DNA of 64,000 nt, from the NCBI RefSeq assembly GCF_000423185.1, contig NZ_AUHM01000010.1, forward strand, positions 124,001 to 188,000, given 5' to 3'. Positions 18,997-26,154 of this stretch are shown piece after piece. How positions within the stretch are numbered: position 1 is the first letter of the stretch; each line of letters opens with the position of its first letter. Below the pieces are notes generated by a model. That model saw only the letters and a program-made list of their open reading frames with translations, did no database searches and was not told where the DNA came from. This stretch comes from Inquilinus limosus DSM 16000. Lineage in GTDB: Bacteria > Pseudomonadota > Alphaproteobacteria > DSM-16000 > Inquilinaceae. A program made the translations under genes and the position numbers.

Positions 18997-19842
18997 CTAG
19001 AAGGTGCCCTGGAAGCCGAGGCCGAAGCTGCCTTCGAGCTGCACGGTGAAACCGGCCCGCCCGTTCCGGGAGCCGTAGTTGAGCTCGGCCTTGCCGTCGC
19101 CCCAGGCGCCGAAGGTCACGAAAGGCAGCGGCGATCCTTCCCGGCCCGTCACCCGGATGGTGAAGGCGGCCTCGGCGGTGTCGCTGATCTTGTTCGGGTC
19201 GAACGGGTTGAAGCTCGGAATCCCCACGCCCCATTTGAAGCCGGTTTCGGGGTTGCTGATCTTCGTCACCGGATCCGGGACCAGCGAGCCCAGGAAGGCC
19301 CGGAACCTGGAGTTGACCGGCAGGTCGTCGATCAGGCCGAGGATGGCCTTCCTGGACCGGACGAAGGGGTCTTCCGGGTCCTGCCGCGTCGGCACCGTCA
19401 GGGTGAAGTCGAAGACGTTCGGGCGGTTGAGATCCGGCAGCGGCGCCGTCCCTCCGCTGGTCAGGGTCAGCCGCGGCCCCAGGATCAGCGGCGGCGTCAC
19501 CAGCCGGCCGGGCGGCGCCGGCCATTGCAGCGGCGGGATCAGCCGCGGCGGCTGGAGTCCGGGCCGGGCGCCGATCACCGGCAGGGTCAGGCTTCGCGGC
19601 ACGAGCAGCAGCTGCGCCTTCACCACCGACACCTCGAACAGCAGGGCGGAGGTCTTCGGGCCGACGATGCCGTCCACCTTCAGCTTGTTGACGCGCTGGA
19701 ACTGCTCCACCCGCGCCTTCGTCTTCGAACCGAAGATCCCGTCGAGCTGCAGCGGGACCGTGTTGCGGAGATGGAAGTTCAGGACGTCCTGAACGGCGCG
19801 GACGTCGGCCCCTTGCGATCCGATCGTGAGCAATCTGCCCAT
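18997..19842 (-). CDS. Peptidoglycan-binding-domain protein with an unrecognised beta-rich C-terminus
   Basis: This protein has 281 residues. Residues 1-75 form a PG_binding_1 domain (LTIGSQGADVRAVQDVLNFH, then LDGIFGSKTKARVEQFQRVN and VDGIVGPKTSALLF). A Pro-rich linker follows (about 90-125). The C-terminal half (about 130-281) I do not recognise. It has alternating hydrophobic strands and ends GSFGLGFQGTF, with a terminal Phe reminiscent of outer-membrane beta-barrels. No signal peptide is visible, which is odd for a wall-binding protein. It could be exported by a non-Sec route, be a structural or effector protein of a secretion machine, or have a cytoplasmic role. The gene is isolated, convergent with the PAS_5-like gene and divergent from phoX. 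Confidence 0.6.
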   Translation of the reverse strand: MGRLLTIGSQGADVRAVQDVLNFHLRNTVPLQLDGIFGSKTKARVEQFQRVNKLKVDGIVGPKTSALLFEVSVVKAQLLLVPRSLTLPVIGARPGLQPPRLIPPLQWPAPPGRLVTPPLILGPRLTLTSGGTAPLPDLNRPNVFDFTLTVPTRQDPEDPFVRSRKAILGLIDDLPVNSRFRAFLGSLVPDPVTKISNPETGFKWGVGIPSFNPFDPNKISDTAEAAFTIRVTGREGSPLPFVTFGAWGDGKAELNYGSRNGRAGFTVQLEGSFGLGFQGTF

Positions 19843-19969
19843 CAGCCCCTCCCCTTCTCAGCGCCGCATCGCGGGCCTGGGCGGCATCATCCGCCCGGAT
19901 CATGGCCGGGACGGGGCCGGAACCGGGAATTTTGTCGGCGGGCATCGGCCGCCGTCGCGCCGGCGCCGG

Positions 19970-19987
19970 CTGTCATCGAAGCGTCAC
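19970..19987 (+). promoter_or_regulatory. Pho box (PhoB operator) upstream of phoX
   Basis: CTGTCAT (19970-19976), a 4-nt spacer, then GCGTCAC (19981-19987) match the PhoB half-site consensus CTGTCAT repeated with 11-nt periodicity. It lies 90 nt upstream of the phoX start, as expected for an activator site. The first half-site is a perfect match and the second keeps the GTCA core. Confidence 0.75.
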
Positions 19988-20008
19988 TTAACAGAAACAA
20001 ATCCAACA

Positions 20009-20022
20009 TTACCGATCGGTAA
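20009..20022. promoter_or_regulatory. Perfect 14-bp palindrome in the phoX promoter region
   Basis: TTACCGATCGGTAA is an exact palindrome located 22 nt after the Pho box and 55 nt before the phoX start. The form resembles TetR-type operators, but no cognate regulator lies nearby. Confidence 0.4.
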
Positions 20023-20077
20023 GGTCCCGCCGGATTTCATGCCCGCCGCCACGGCAGCCAGCCCAGAGGGGATCGAG

Positions 20078-22072
20078 ATGGACCAGGATTCCACCCTGTC
20101 GCGCGTTCAGCGCTTCGAGCAGCAGGACGACCGCAGCAGCAACCTCTCCGACAACCCCACGATGGGCGACATGATCAACGCCCGCTTCGGCCGGCGCGGC
20201 ATGCTGCGCGGCGCTCTGGCGGTCTCGGCGATCAGTGCCGTGGTCGGCCCGGCGGCGTTCCTGTCCAGCCGCCCGGCGCAGGCGACCGCGCCGACGCGCT
20301 TCGCCTTCGACGAGCTGGAGGCCGGCGTCGACGCCAAGCACCACGTCGCCCAGGGCTATGACGCCGACATCCTGATCCGCTGGGGCGACCCGGTGGTCAA
20401 GGGCGCCCCCGCCTTCGACGTGCGGAACCAGACCGCCGACGCGCAGGAGAAGCAGTTCGGCTACAACAACGACTACATCGGCTATGTGCCGCTGCCGCTC
20501 GGCTCGACCAGCAGCGATCACGGCCTGCTGGTGATCAACCACGAATACACCGACGCCAACCTGATGTTCCCCGGCCTCGCCGACGAGAAGGGCGAGTTCG
20601 AGCTGTCGCAGCTGACCCGCGAGCAGGTCGAGATCGAGATGGCCGCGCACGGCCAGTCGGTGATCGAGGTCAAGCGCGGCGCCGACGGCAAATGGGCGGT
20701 GGTGGCGGACAGCCCCTACAACCGCCGCATCACCGCACGCTCGACCGAGTTCCTGGTCACCGGCCCGGCGGCCGGCCACGACCGGCTGAAGACCAAGGCC
20801 GACCCGACCGGCACCAAGGTGATCGGCACCCTCAACAACTGCGCCGGCGGCACCACCCCCTGGGGCACCACGGTGCATGCCGAGGAGAACTTCAACGGCT
20901 ATTTCGGCGGCGAGCTGAAGGACGACCATCCGGAGGCGCGCAACTACAAGCGCTACGGCCTGGGCGAGGCGGAGTACGCCTGGAGCCTGCACCATGACCG
21001 CTTCGACCTGACCAAGGAGCCGAACGAGCCGAACCGCTTCGGCTGGATCGTCGAGATCGACCCGACCGACCCGAACTCCGTGCCGAAGAAGCGCACCGCC
21101 CTGGGCCGTTTCAAGCACGAGGGCGCCGAGAGCATCGTCAACAAGGATGGCCGCGTGGTCGTCTACATGGGCGACGACCAGCGCTTCGACTACCTGTACA
21201 AGTTCGTCACCGCCGGCAAGTTCGACCCGAACAACCGCGCGGCGAACATGGAACTGCTGGACGAGGGCACGCTGTACGTCGCCAAGTTCGACGCCGACGG
21301 CAAGGTCGCCTGGATGCCGCTGGTGTTCGGCCAAGGCCCGCTGACCGAGGCGAATGGCTTCAAGAGCCAGGCCGATGTGCTGATCGAGACCCGCCGGGCC
21401 GCCGACCTTCTCGGCGCCACCAAGATGGACCGGCCGGAGGACGTGCAGCCGAACCCGGTGAACGGCAAGGTCTATGTCATCCTGACCAACAACGACCGGC
21501 GCAAGGCCGACCAGGTCGACGCCGCCAACCCGCGGCCGGAGAACAAGTTCGGCCACATCATCGAGATCACGCCGGCGGACGGCGACCACGCCGCCACCGC
21601 CTCGGCCTGGGACCTGCTGGTGAAGTGCGGCGATCCGAGCGTCGCCGAGGTCGGGGCCACCTTCAACCCCGCGACCAGCAAGAACGGCTGGTTCGGGTCG
21701 CCCGACAACTGCGAGATCGATGCTGACGGCCGGCTGTGGATCTCGACCGACGGCAACAACTTCAAATACAGCGGCCGCGCCGACGGCATCTGGGGCCTGG
21801 AGACCGAAGGCGAGGCCCGCGGCACCGGCAAGCTGTTCTTCCGCGTCCCGGTCGGTGCCGAGATGTGCGGCCCGAAGATCACTCCGGACATGGCCACCTT
21901 CTTCGTCGCGGTGCAGCATCCGGGCGAAGGCGGCAAGGAGTGGCCGGAATTCGGCCGCGCCAGCACCTTCGCCGACCCGTCGACCCGCTGGCCCGACTTC
22001 CAGGACGGCGTGCCGCCGCGGCCCTCGGTCGTGGTGATCACCAAGCAGGGCGGCGGAAAGATTGGAGCTTGA
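20078..22072 (+). CDS. phoX: PhoX-family alkaline phosphatase, Tat-exported
   Basis: This 664-residue protein belongs to the PhoX family (DUF839), calcium/iron-dependent phosphomonoesterases that scavenge phosphate from organic esters outside the cytoplasm. A twin-arginine signal (FGRRGMLRGALAVSAISAVV) starts near residue 42 after an unusually long n-region. Family stretches include LLVINHEYTDANLMFPG, NCAGGTTPWGTTVHAEENF, GRFKHEGAESIV and GSPDNCEIDADGRLWISTDG. The ATG at 20078 is chosen because AGAGGGGA lies 7 nt before it; earlier in-frame codons lack a ribosome-binding site. A Pho box at 19970-19987 indicates induction by phosphate starvation. It is followed by a dispersed repeat and a strong terminator. 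Confidence 0.93.
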   Translation: MDQDSTLSRVQRFEQQDDRSSNLSDNPTMGDMINARFGRRGMLRGALAVSAISAVVGPAAFLSSRPAQATAPTRFAFDELEAGVDAKHHVAQGYDADILIRWGDPVVKGAPAFDVRNQTADAQEKQFGYNNDYIGYVPLPLGSTSSDHGLLVINHEYTDANLMFPGLADEKGEFELSQLTREQVEIEMAAHGQSVIEVKRGADGKWAVVADSPYNRRITARSTEFLVTGPAAGHDRLKTKADPTGTKVIGTLNNCAGGTTPWGTTVHAEENFNGYFGGELKDDHPEARNYKRYGLGEAEYAWSLHHDRFDLTKEPNEPNRFGWIVEIDPTDPNSVPKKRTALGRFKHEGAESIVNKDGRVVVYMGDDQRFDYLYKFVTAGKFDPNNRAANMELLDEGTLYVAKFDADGKVAWMPLVFGQGPLTEANGFKSQADVLIETRRAADLLGATKMDRPEDVQPNPVNGKVYVILTNNDRRKADQVDAANPRPENKFGHIIEITPADGDHAATASAWDLLVKCGDPSVAEVGATFNPATSKNGWFGSPDNCEIDADGRLWISTDGNNFKYSGRADGIWGLETEGEARGTGKLFFRVPVGAEMCGPKITPDMATFFVAVQHPGEGGKEWPEFGRASTFADPSTRWPDFQDGVPPRPSVVVITKQGGGKIGA

Positions 22073-22117
22073 GGTTCAAGAAGAACGTGTAACTGACTGA
22101 TAAATTTACACAGGCAT

Positions 22118-22199
22118 CATTGCGAGCGCAGCGAAGCAATCCAGGGACCAGTGCGAGCCGCCCTGGATTGCTTCGTCGGCTTCGCCTCCTCGCAATGAC
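22118..22199. repeat. Dispersed palindromic element, second family
   Basis: The outer arms CATTGCGAG and CTCGCAATG are complementary. The inner arms GCGAAGCAATCCAGG and CCTGGATTGCTTCG are also complementary, around a short centre. Elements of this kind are widespread in intergenic DNA of many proteobacteria. It sits just after phoX, and only one copy was noticed here. Confidence 0.75.
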
Positions 22200-22211
22200 G
22201 GTGTGGCCCCG

Positions 22212-22241
22212 AACCTCCTTGCTCCTCGGGGAGGTTTTTTT
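22212..22241 (+). terminator. Intrinsic terminator of phoX
   Basis: AACCTCC (22212-22218) pairs with GGAGGTT (22230-22236) over an 11-nt loop. Seven T follow from 22235. This is a good Rho-independent terminator 140 nt past the phoX stop. Confidence 0.8.
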
Positions 22242-22326
22242 GTCGCCGCCCTGCGCTCCGTCTTGCGGCCGGGCGGGGCCATATCGATAGTGACCCGCAG
22301 TTCGCGAGACGATCGGACCACGGATC

Positions 22327-22725
22327 ATGAGACGCCTGAATGCGGCCGCCGCGGCCGCCATCATCGCCCTGCTGGGGCTGGTCAGCGCCGCCCGGGCGCA
22401 GAGCAACGACCTCTATGTGCTTGGCATCGCTCTGTTTATCGCCTGCATCGGCATCGTCATGCTGCTGATCAAGCAGCATTTCGACGCCCGCGAGGAGCGG
22501 CCGAGCCGCGCCTTCCTGCCGACCGAGCCGGACTCCTGCTTCGCCGTGACCTTCCTGCTCGGCCTCCTGGCCGTGATCGGCCTGGTCGCGGCGACGGCGC
22601 CGGGGTTGTACCGCGTCGGGCTGGGCGTGTTCGTGATCAGCGTCATCGGCGCCGGCGCCGCCCTGAAACGGGGCTACGACCTGATCGACCGCAGCCGCAC
22701 CCGGGACCATGCCGACGCGCATTAG
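22327..22725 (+). CDS. Small hypothetical membrane protein
   Basis: This 132-residue protein is not recognised. Residues 1-24 form a cleavable signal or first helix (MRRLNAAAAAAIIALLGLVS, then AARAQ). Further helices lie near 29-48 (LYVLGIALFIACIGIVMLLI), 71-88 (CFAVTFLLGLLAVIGLVAA) and 94-110. A charged segment (KQHFDAREERPS) separates the second and third, and the tail is hydrophilic. The codon bias matches its neighbours. It is flanked by the phoX terminator and the candidate sRNA, so it is probably a single-gene unit. No function can be assigned. Confidence 0.6.
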   Translation: MRRLNAAAAAAIIALLGLVSAARAQSNDLYVLGIALFIACIGIVMLLIKQHFDAREERPSRAFLPTEPDSCFAVTFLLGLLAVIGLVAATAPGLYRVGLGVFVISVIGAGAALKRGYDLIDRSRTRDHADAH

Positions 22726-22772
22726 CCGGCTATGCGACGGACGGTCGCGGCACAACTTCCGGCATGTGCTTG

Positions 22773-22801
22773 CTTGACAATTTCGAGTTCGCCCCCAAAT
22801 C
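22773..22801 (+). promoter_or_regulatory. Candidate sigma-70 promoter of the small RNA at 22806-22966
   Basis: CTTGACA (22773-22779) fits the alphaproteobacterial -35 (CTTGAC). At 17 nt spacing the -10 is CAAATC (22796-22801), a partial match. It points toward the C-loop RNA. Confidence 0.4.
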
Positions 22802-22805
22802 CATA

Positions 22806-22966
22806 GTGCGGCCGGCGATGGTTCGTCCCCCCAGCCATCGCCAAGATCCTTCCGATGGGATCGAATTAGCCGTCAGCCGGGCCGGACGCTCCCTCCCCTC
22901 CGAGCGGATCGGACCCAGGCGAAGAAAGGCCCCGGCGCTTCCCCCCGCGTCGGGGCCACTTCTTTT
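22806..22966 (+). ncRNA. Candidate trans-acting small RNA with anti-Shine-Dalgarno loops
   Basis: The 440-nt gap before the PEPC-like gene holds three consecutive hairpins. Hairpin 1 has stem GGCGATGG/CCATCGCC (22814-22842) and loop TTCGTCCCCCCAG. Hairpin 2 spans 22879-22916, with an interrupted 12-bp stem closed by CGCTC/GAGCG and loop CCTCCCCTCC, which contains CCTCC twice, the complement of a GGAGG ribosome-binding site. Hairpin 3 is an 11-bp stem (22928-22938 / 22947-22957) with loop TTCCCCCC and the tail ACTTCTTTT, a terminator. C-rich anti-SD loops on stacked hairpins are the mark of known alphaproteobacterial sRNA families. Ends are inferred from the -35-like CTTGACA (22773-22779) and the terminator. 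No open frame of note lies inside. The exact family could not be checked. Confidence 0.55.
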
Positions 22967-23090
22967 CCGGTTCGGGATCGCATTCCAGGCCATTGAATAG
23001 CAACGGCTTTTGGCAAAATCCACCGCATTGCGCAGAGACGCTCCGCTTTCGTTTCTGTCGCTCTTGGACCGGAATGCTTCGCCAAAGCGA

Positions 23091-23119
23091 TTGACAAGCC
23101 CATTGCAGCGCAACATGGA
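23091..23119 (+). promoter_or_regulatory. Candidate promoter of the PEPC-like gene
   Basis: TTGACA (23091-23096) is followed after 17 nt by CATGGA (23114-23119), a weak -10. It is placed about 48 nt before the start codon at 23167. Confidence 0.3.
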
Positions 23120-23166
23120 TGCGTCACGCAGTTGCAGCATTCGCGGCTGCCGCACGGGGAGGCACC

Positions 23167-26109
23167 ATGCCGGATACGCGTCAAGCCACGCCTCGGCCGG
23201 AGGATCGGACGATGCCCCTCGCCCGTGAACTGACGCAGCTGCTCAAGCGCTACGAGAAGTCCCAGCGCGAGGATCCCTTCGCCAACCCGATCCAGCATCT
23301 GGCGCTGGAGCTGTCGCGGCGGCTGGCCGACGGCAAGCTGGACTATCGCGACGTCGAGGCGCTGATCGGCCATCTGACGGTCGAGGGCTTCGGCCACCGC
23401 GCCGCCCGGCTGGGCCACTATCTCGGCGAGACCGCGCCCGAGGCCAACGACGCGCGGCTGCGCGCCCTGTTCCAGGGCCTGACCCAGGATGCCGGGGGCG
23501 GCCCCCTGCCCTTTGCCGCCTTCCGCCGCCGGGTCGAGAGCGAGACCTTCGGCGCCGTCTTCACCGCCCATCCGACCTTCAACCTGTCCGGCGCGCTGAT
23601 GGCGGACCTGGCGGCGCTGGCGGTCGGCCGCAGCGCCGACGGCGCCCCGCTGGACGATGACGCCAGGGCCGCCCTGCTGGCCCGCGCCGCCGCGGTCGAG
23701 CACCGGCCGGACGAGGATCTGAGCCTGGCGCGCGAGCACGCCCTGTCGCTCGAGGCCATCGCCAATGCGCGCACCGCCCTGGCCCGTGCCTGGGGCATCC
23801 TGCTGGACGTCGCCCGCGAGGCTTATCCCGAGGATTGGCGCAGCCTGACCCCGCGGCTGGTCACGCTGGCCTCCTGGGTCGGCTACGACCTCGACGGCCG
23901 CTCCGACATCCGCTGGACCGACACGCTGCACAAGCGCCTGCTGGTCCAGGCGGCGCAGCTGGACCACTACCTGTCCGAGGTGCGGGCGATCCGGTCCGGC
24001 GTGCCGCGCAGCGCCTTGGACCTGCTGGAGACGCTGGACCTGCTGGAGAGCCGGATCGCGCTGGCCATCGCCCAGATCCGGGACGAGGTCGCTGCCTTCG
24101 CCGTCGCCGACCCTGCCTCCGCCGCGGGGCGCGAGCAGATCCGCGTCATCAGCCAGCGAATCCATGCCGGCCAGGCGCTGCGCCTGACCGAATCCGCCAG
24201 CCTGATCGCGATCGTCGACCGCGCTCTGGAGCGCACCGACGATCCCGACCTGTCGCGCCGCTTCTGCCTGTTGCGGGCCGAGCTGGCGACGCACGGGCTG
24301 GGCGCCGCCCACACCCATGTGCGGATCAACGCCACCCAGGTGCACAACGCGATCCGCAAGGCGGTCGGCATGGTGTCCGACCCGAACGATCCGCGCTACC
24401 GGCAATCCTATCTCGACCGGCTGAACGCCCTGCTCGACGCGGTCGAGCCGGTGACGGTGAATTTCGGCTCGCTGCTGGCGGAGCGCACCTCGGTCAAGCG
24501 CCTGTTCATGCTGCTGGCGCAGATGCTGAAATACAATGACCGCTCGGCGCCGATCCGCTTCCTGATCGCCGAGAGCGAGAGCGCCTTCACCTGCCTGACC
24601 GCGCTGTACTACGCCCGGCTGTTCGGGGTCGACGGGATGGTCGACATCTCGCCCCTGTTCGAGACCGAGAAGGCGCTGGAGAACGGCAGCCGGATCATCG
24701 AGCAGCTGCTGGAGAACCCGCACTACCGCGCCTATGTGCAGCGGCGCGGCCGGGTCTGCGTCCAGACCGGCTATTCCGATGCCGGGCGCTATCTCGGCCA
24801 GACCCCGGCCGGCGCCTCGATCGAGCGGCTGCGGCTCAGGCTGATCCGGGTGATGGCCAAGGCCGGGCTGCCGGACGTGCAGCTGCTGATCTTCGACACC
24901 CATGGCGAGTCGATCGGCCGCGGCTGCCATCCCGGCGGCATCGCCGACCGGTTGTCCTATGTCGACCCGCCGGCGACCCGGGCCTTCATGGCCAGCCAGG
25001 GCGTCGGCTTTAAGCAGGAGGTCAGCTTCCAGGGCGGCGACGGGTACCTGTACTTCGCCCATCCCGACATGGCGTACGCCGTGGTCACGCGGATCCTCGA
25101 GCACATCCTGCCCGAGATCGACGACACCAGGGACGACCCGTTCTACGACGAGGCCGCCTATATCCGCGAGTTCTTCACCACGGTGAAGGAGTTCCAGGTC
25201 CGGCTGATGCAGGACCGCGACTACGGCGTGCTGCTGCAGGCGCTGGGCCCGAACCTGCTGTTCCCCTCCGGCAGCCGCGCCACCAAGCGGCAGCACGAGG
25301 ACCCGAGCGAGCTGGACCACGCCATGCCGTCGCAGCTGCGCGCCATCCCGCACAATGCGGTGCTGATGCAGCTCGGCCTGCTGGCCAACAGCGTCGGTGG
25401 CGCCGGCGCCGCCATTGCCAAGGACCCGGAACGGTTCCGCCAGCTCTACGCCGCCTCGCCGCGGTTCCGGCAGCTGCTCGGCATCGTCACCTACGGCGCC
25501 TCGGCCAGCAGCCCGGCGGCGATGAAGGCCTATATCGACGCGCTCGACCCCGGCGCCTGGATCACCCGCGCCGCCGCCACCGCCGACCGCGAGCAGGCCG
25601 ACCGGATGGTGGCCCTGTCCGGCCATCTCGAGCCGATGCCGGTGTGGGAGCGGCAGAGCCGGGTGTTCCGCGCTCTGCACAAGGATTTCATCCTGCTGCG
25701 CGACGGCCTCGAGGGCATCGACAACCAGGCGCCGTTCGTCGACCCCGCCAGCCGCGACGCGCTGGCCGTGCTGCACGCGGTGCGCCTGGCGCTGATCCAG
25801 GAGATCTTCCTGCTGGCGATGCGGATCCCGGAATTCTCCAGCCGGCACAACCTGACGCTGAAGCAGGTGATCGCCCGCATCCTGCATCTCGACGTGCTGT
25901 CGGCCGTGCAGTCGCTGGAGGAGATCTTCCCGCTGACCGAGGACACCATCGCCGTGGCCGATTTCGGCGAGGCCGCGACCTACCGCTCGGACGAGAGCCA
26001 GAACTACCAGTTCGAGAACGAACGGATCTTCCGGCCGATGCGGCAGCTCTACGGCCTGCTGCGCCGGGTCTCGGCCGCGGTGGTGCACCGGGTCGGGTTC
26101 TTCGGGTGA
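23167..26109 (+). CDS. PEP carboxylase homologue with altered active-site motifs
   Basis: This 980-residue cytoplasmic protein has overall PEPC architecture. TAHPT lies at 133-137, an arginine motif HVRINATQ and a GSRATKR segment with LRAIPHNAVLMQLG toward the end are present, and the C-terminus ends in GFFG. PEPC converts PEP and bicarbonate to oxaloacetate. However, the usual TAHPTE is TAHPTF, GYSDSxKDxG is GYSDAGRYLG, and FHGRGGSIGRGG is FDTHGESIGRGC (residues 576-587). The expected catalytic His and first Arg of that loop are Asp and His, and the Lys of the GYSD motif is Arg. Either this is a distinct subfamily with its own chemistry or it is not a PEPC catalytically. ATG 23167 follows GGGGAGGC. 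It is longer than E. coli Ppc (883). Confidence 0.8.
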   Translation: MPDTRQATPRPEDRTMPLARELTQLLKRYEKSQREDPFANPIQHLALELSRRLADGKLDYRDVEALIGHLTVEGFGHRAARLGHYLGETAPEANDARLRALFQGLTQDAGGGPLPFAAFRRRVESETFGAVFTAHPTFNLSGALMADLAALAVGRSADGAPLDDDARAALLARAAAVEHRPDEDLSLAREHALSLEAIANARTALARAWGILLDVAREAYPEDWRSLTPRLVTLASWVGYDLDGRSDIRWTDTLHKRLLVQAAQLDHYLSEVRAIRSGVPRSALDLLETLDLLESRIALAIAQIRDEVAAFAVADPASAAGREQIRVISQRIHAGQALRLTESASLIAIVDRALERTDDPDLSRRFCLLRAELATHGLGAAHTHVRINATQVHNAIRKAVGMVSDPNDPRYRQSYLDRLNALLDAVEPVTVNFGSLLAERTSVKRLFMLLAQMLKYNDRSAPIRFLIAESESAFTCLTALYYARLFGVDGMVDISPLFETEKALENGSRIIEQLLENPHYRAYVQRRGRVCVQTGYSDAGRYLGQTPAGASIERLRLRLIRVMAKAGLPDVQLLIFDTHGESIGRGCHPGGIADRLSYVDPPATRAFMASQGVGFKQEVSFQGGDGYLYFAHPDMAYAVVTRILEHILPEIDDTRDDPFYDEAAYIREFFTTVKEFQVRLMQDRDYGVLLQALGPNLLFPSGSRATKRQHEDPSELDHAMPSQLRAIPHNAVLMQLGLLANSVGGAGAAIAKDPERFRQLYAASPRFRQLLGIVTYGASASSPAAMKAYIDALDPGAWITRAAATADREQADRMVALSGHLEPMPVWERQSRVFRALHKDFILLRDGLEGIDNQAPFVDPASRDALAVLHAVRLALIQEIFLLAMRIPEFSSRHNLTLKQVIARILHLDVLSAVQSLEEIFPLTEDTIAVADFGEAATYRSDESQNYQFENERIFRPMRQLYGLLRRVSAAVVHRVGFFG

Positions 26110-26115
26110 GAGAAG

Positions 26116-26145
26116 GCCGGGCGAGAGGCGTCTCCTTCGCCCGGC
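26116..26145. terminator. Hairpin between the convergent PEPC-like and RTX genes
   Basis: GCCGGGCGA (26116-26124) pairs with TCGCCCGGC (26137-26145), 9 bp over a 12-nt loop, in the 45-nt gap between the two stop codons. It is probably bidirectional; T-runs are poor. Confidence 0.5.
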
Positions 26146-26154
26146 GTTCCTTCG

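Noticed and set aside
22873-26088. A 1071-codon open frame on the minus strand opposite the PEPC-like gene and sRNA region
   Set aside because: It is an antisense shadow caused by few stop codons in high-GC DNA, with no recognisable motif, and it covers a clear gene on the other strand.
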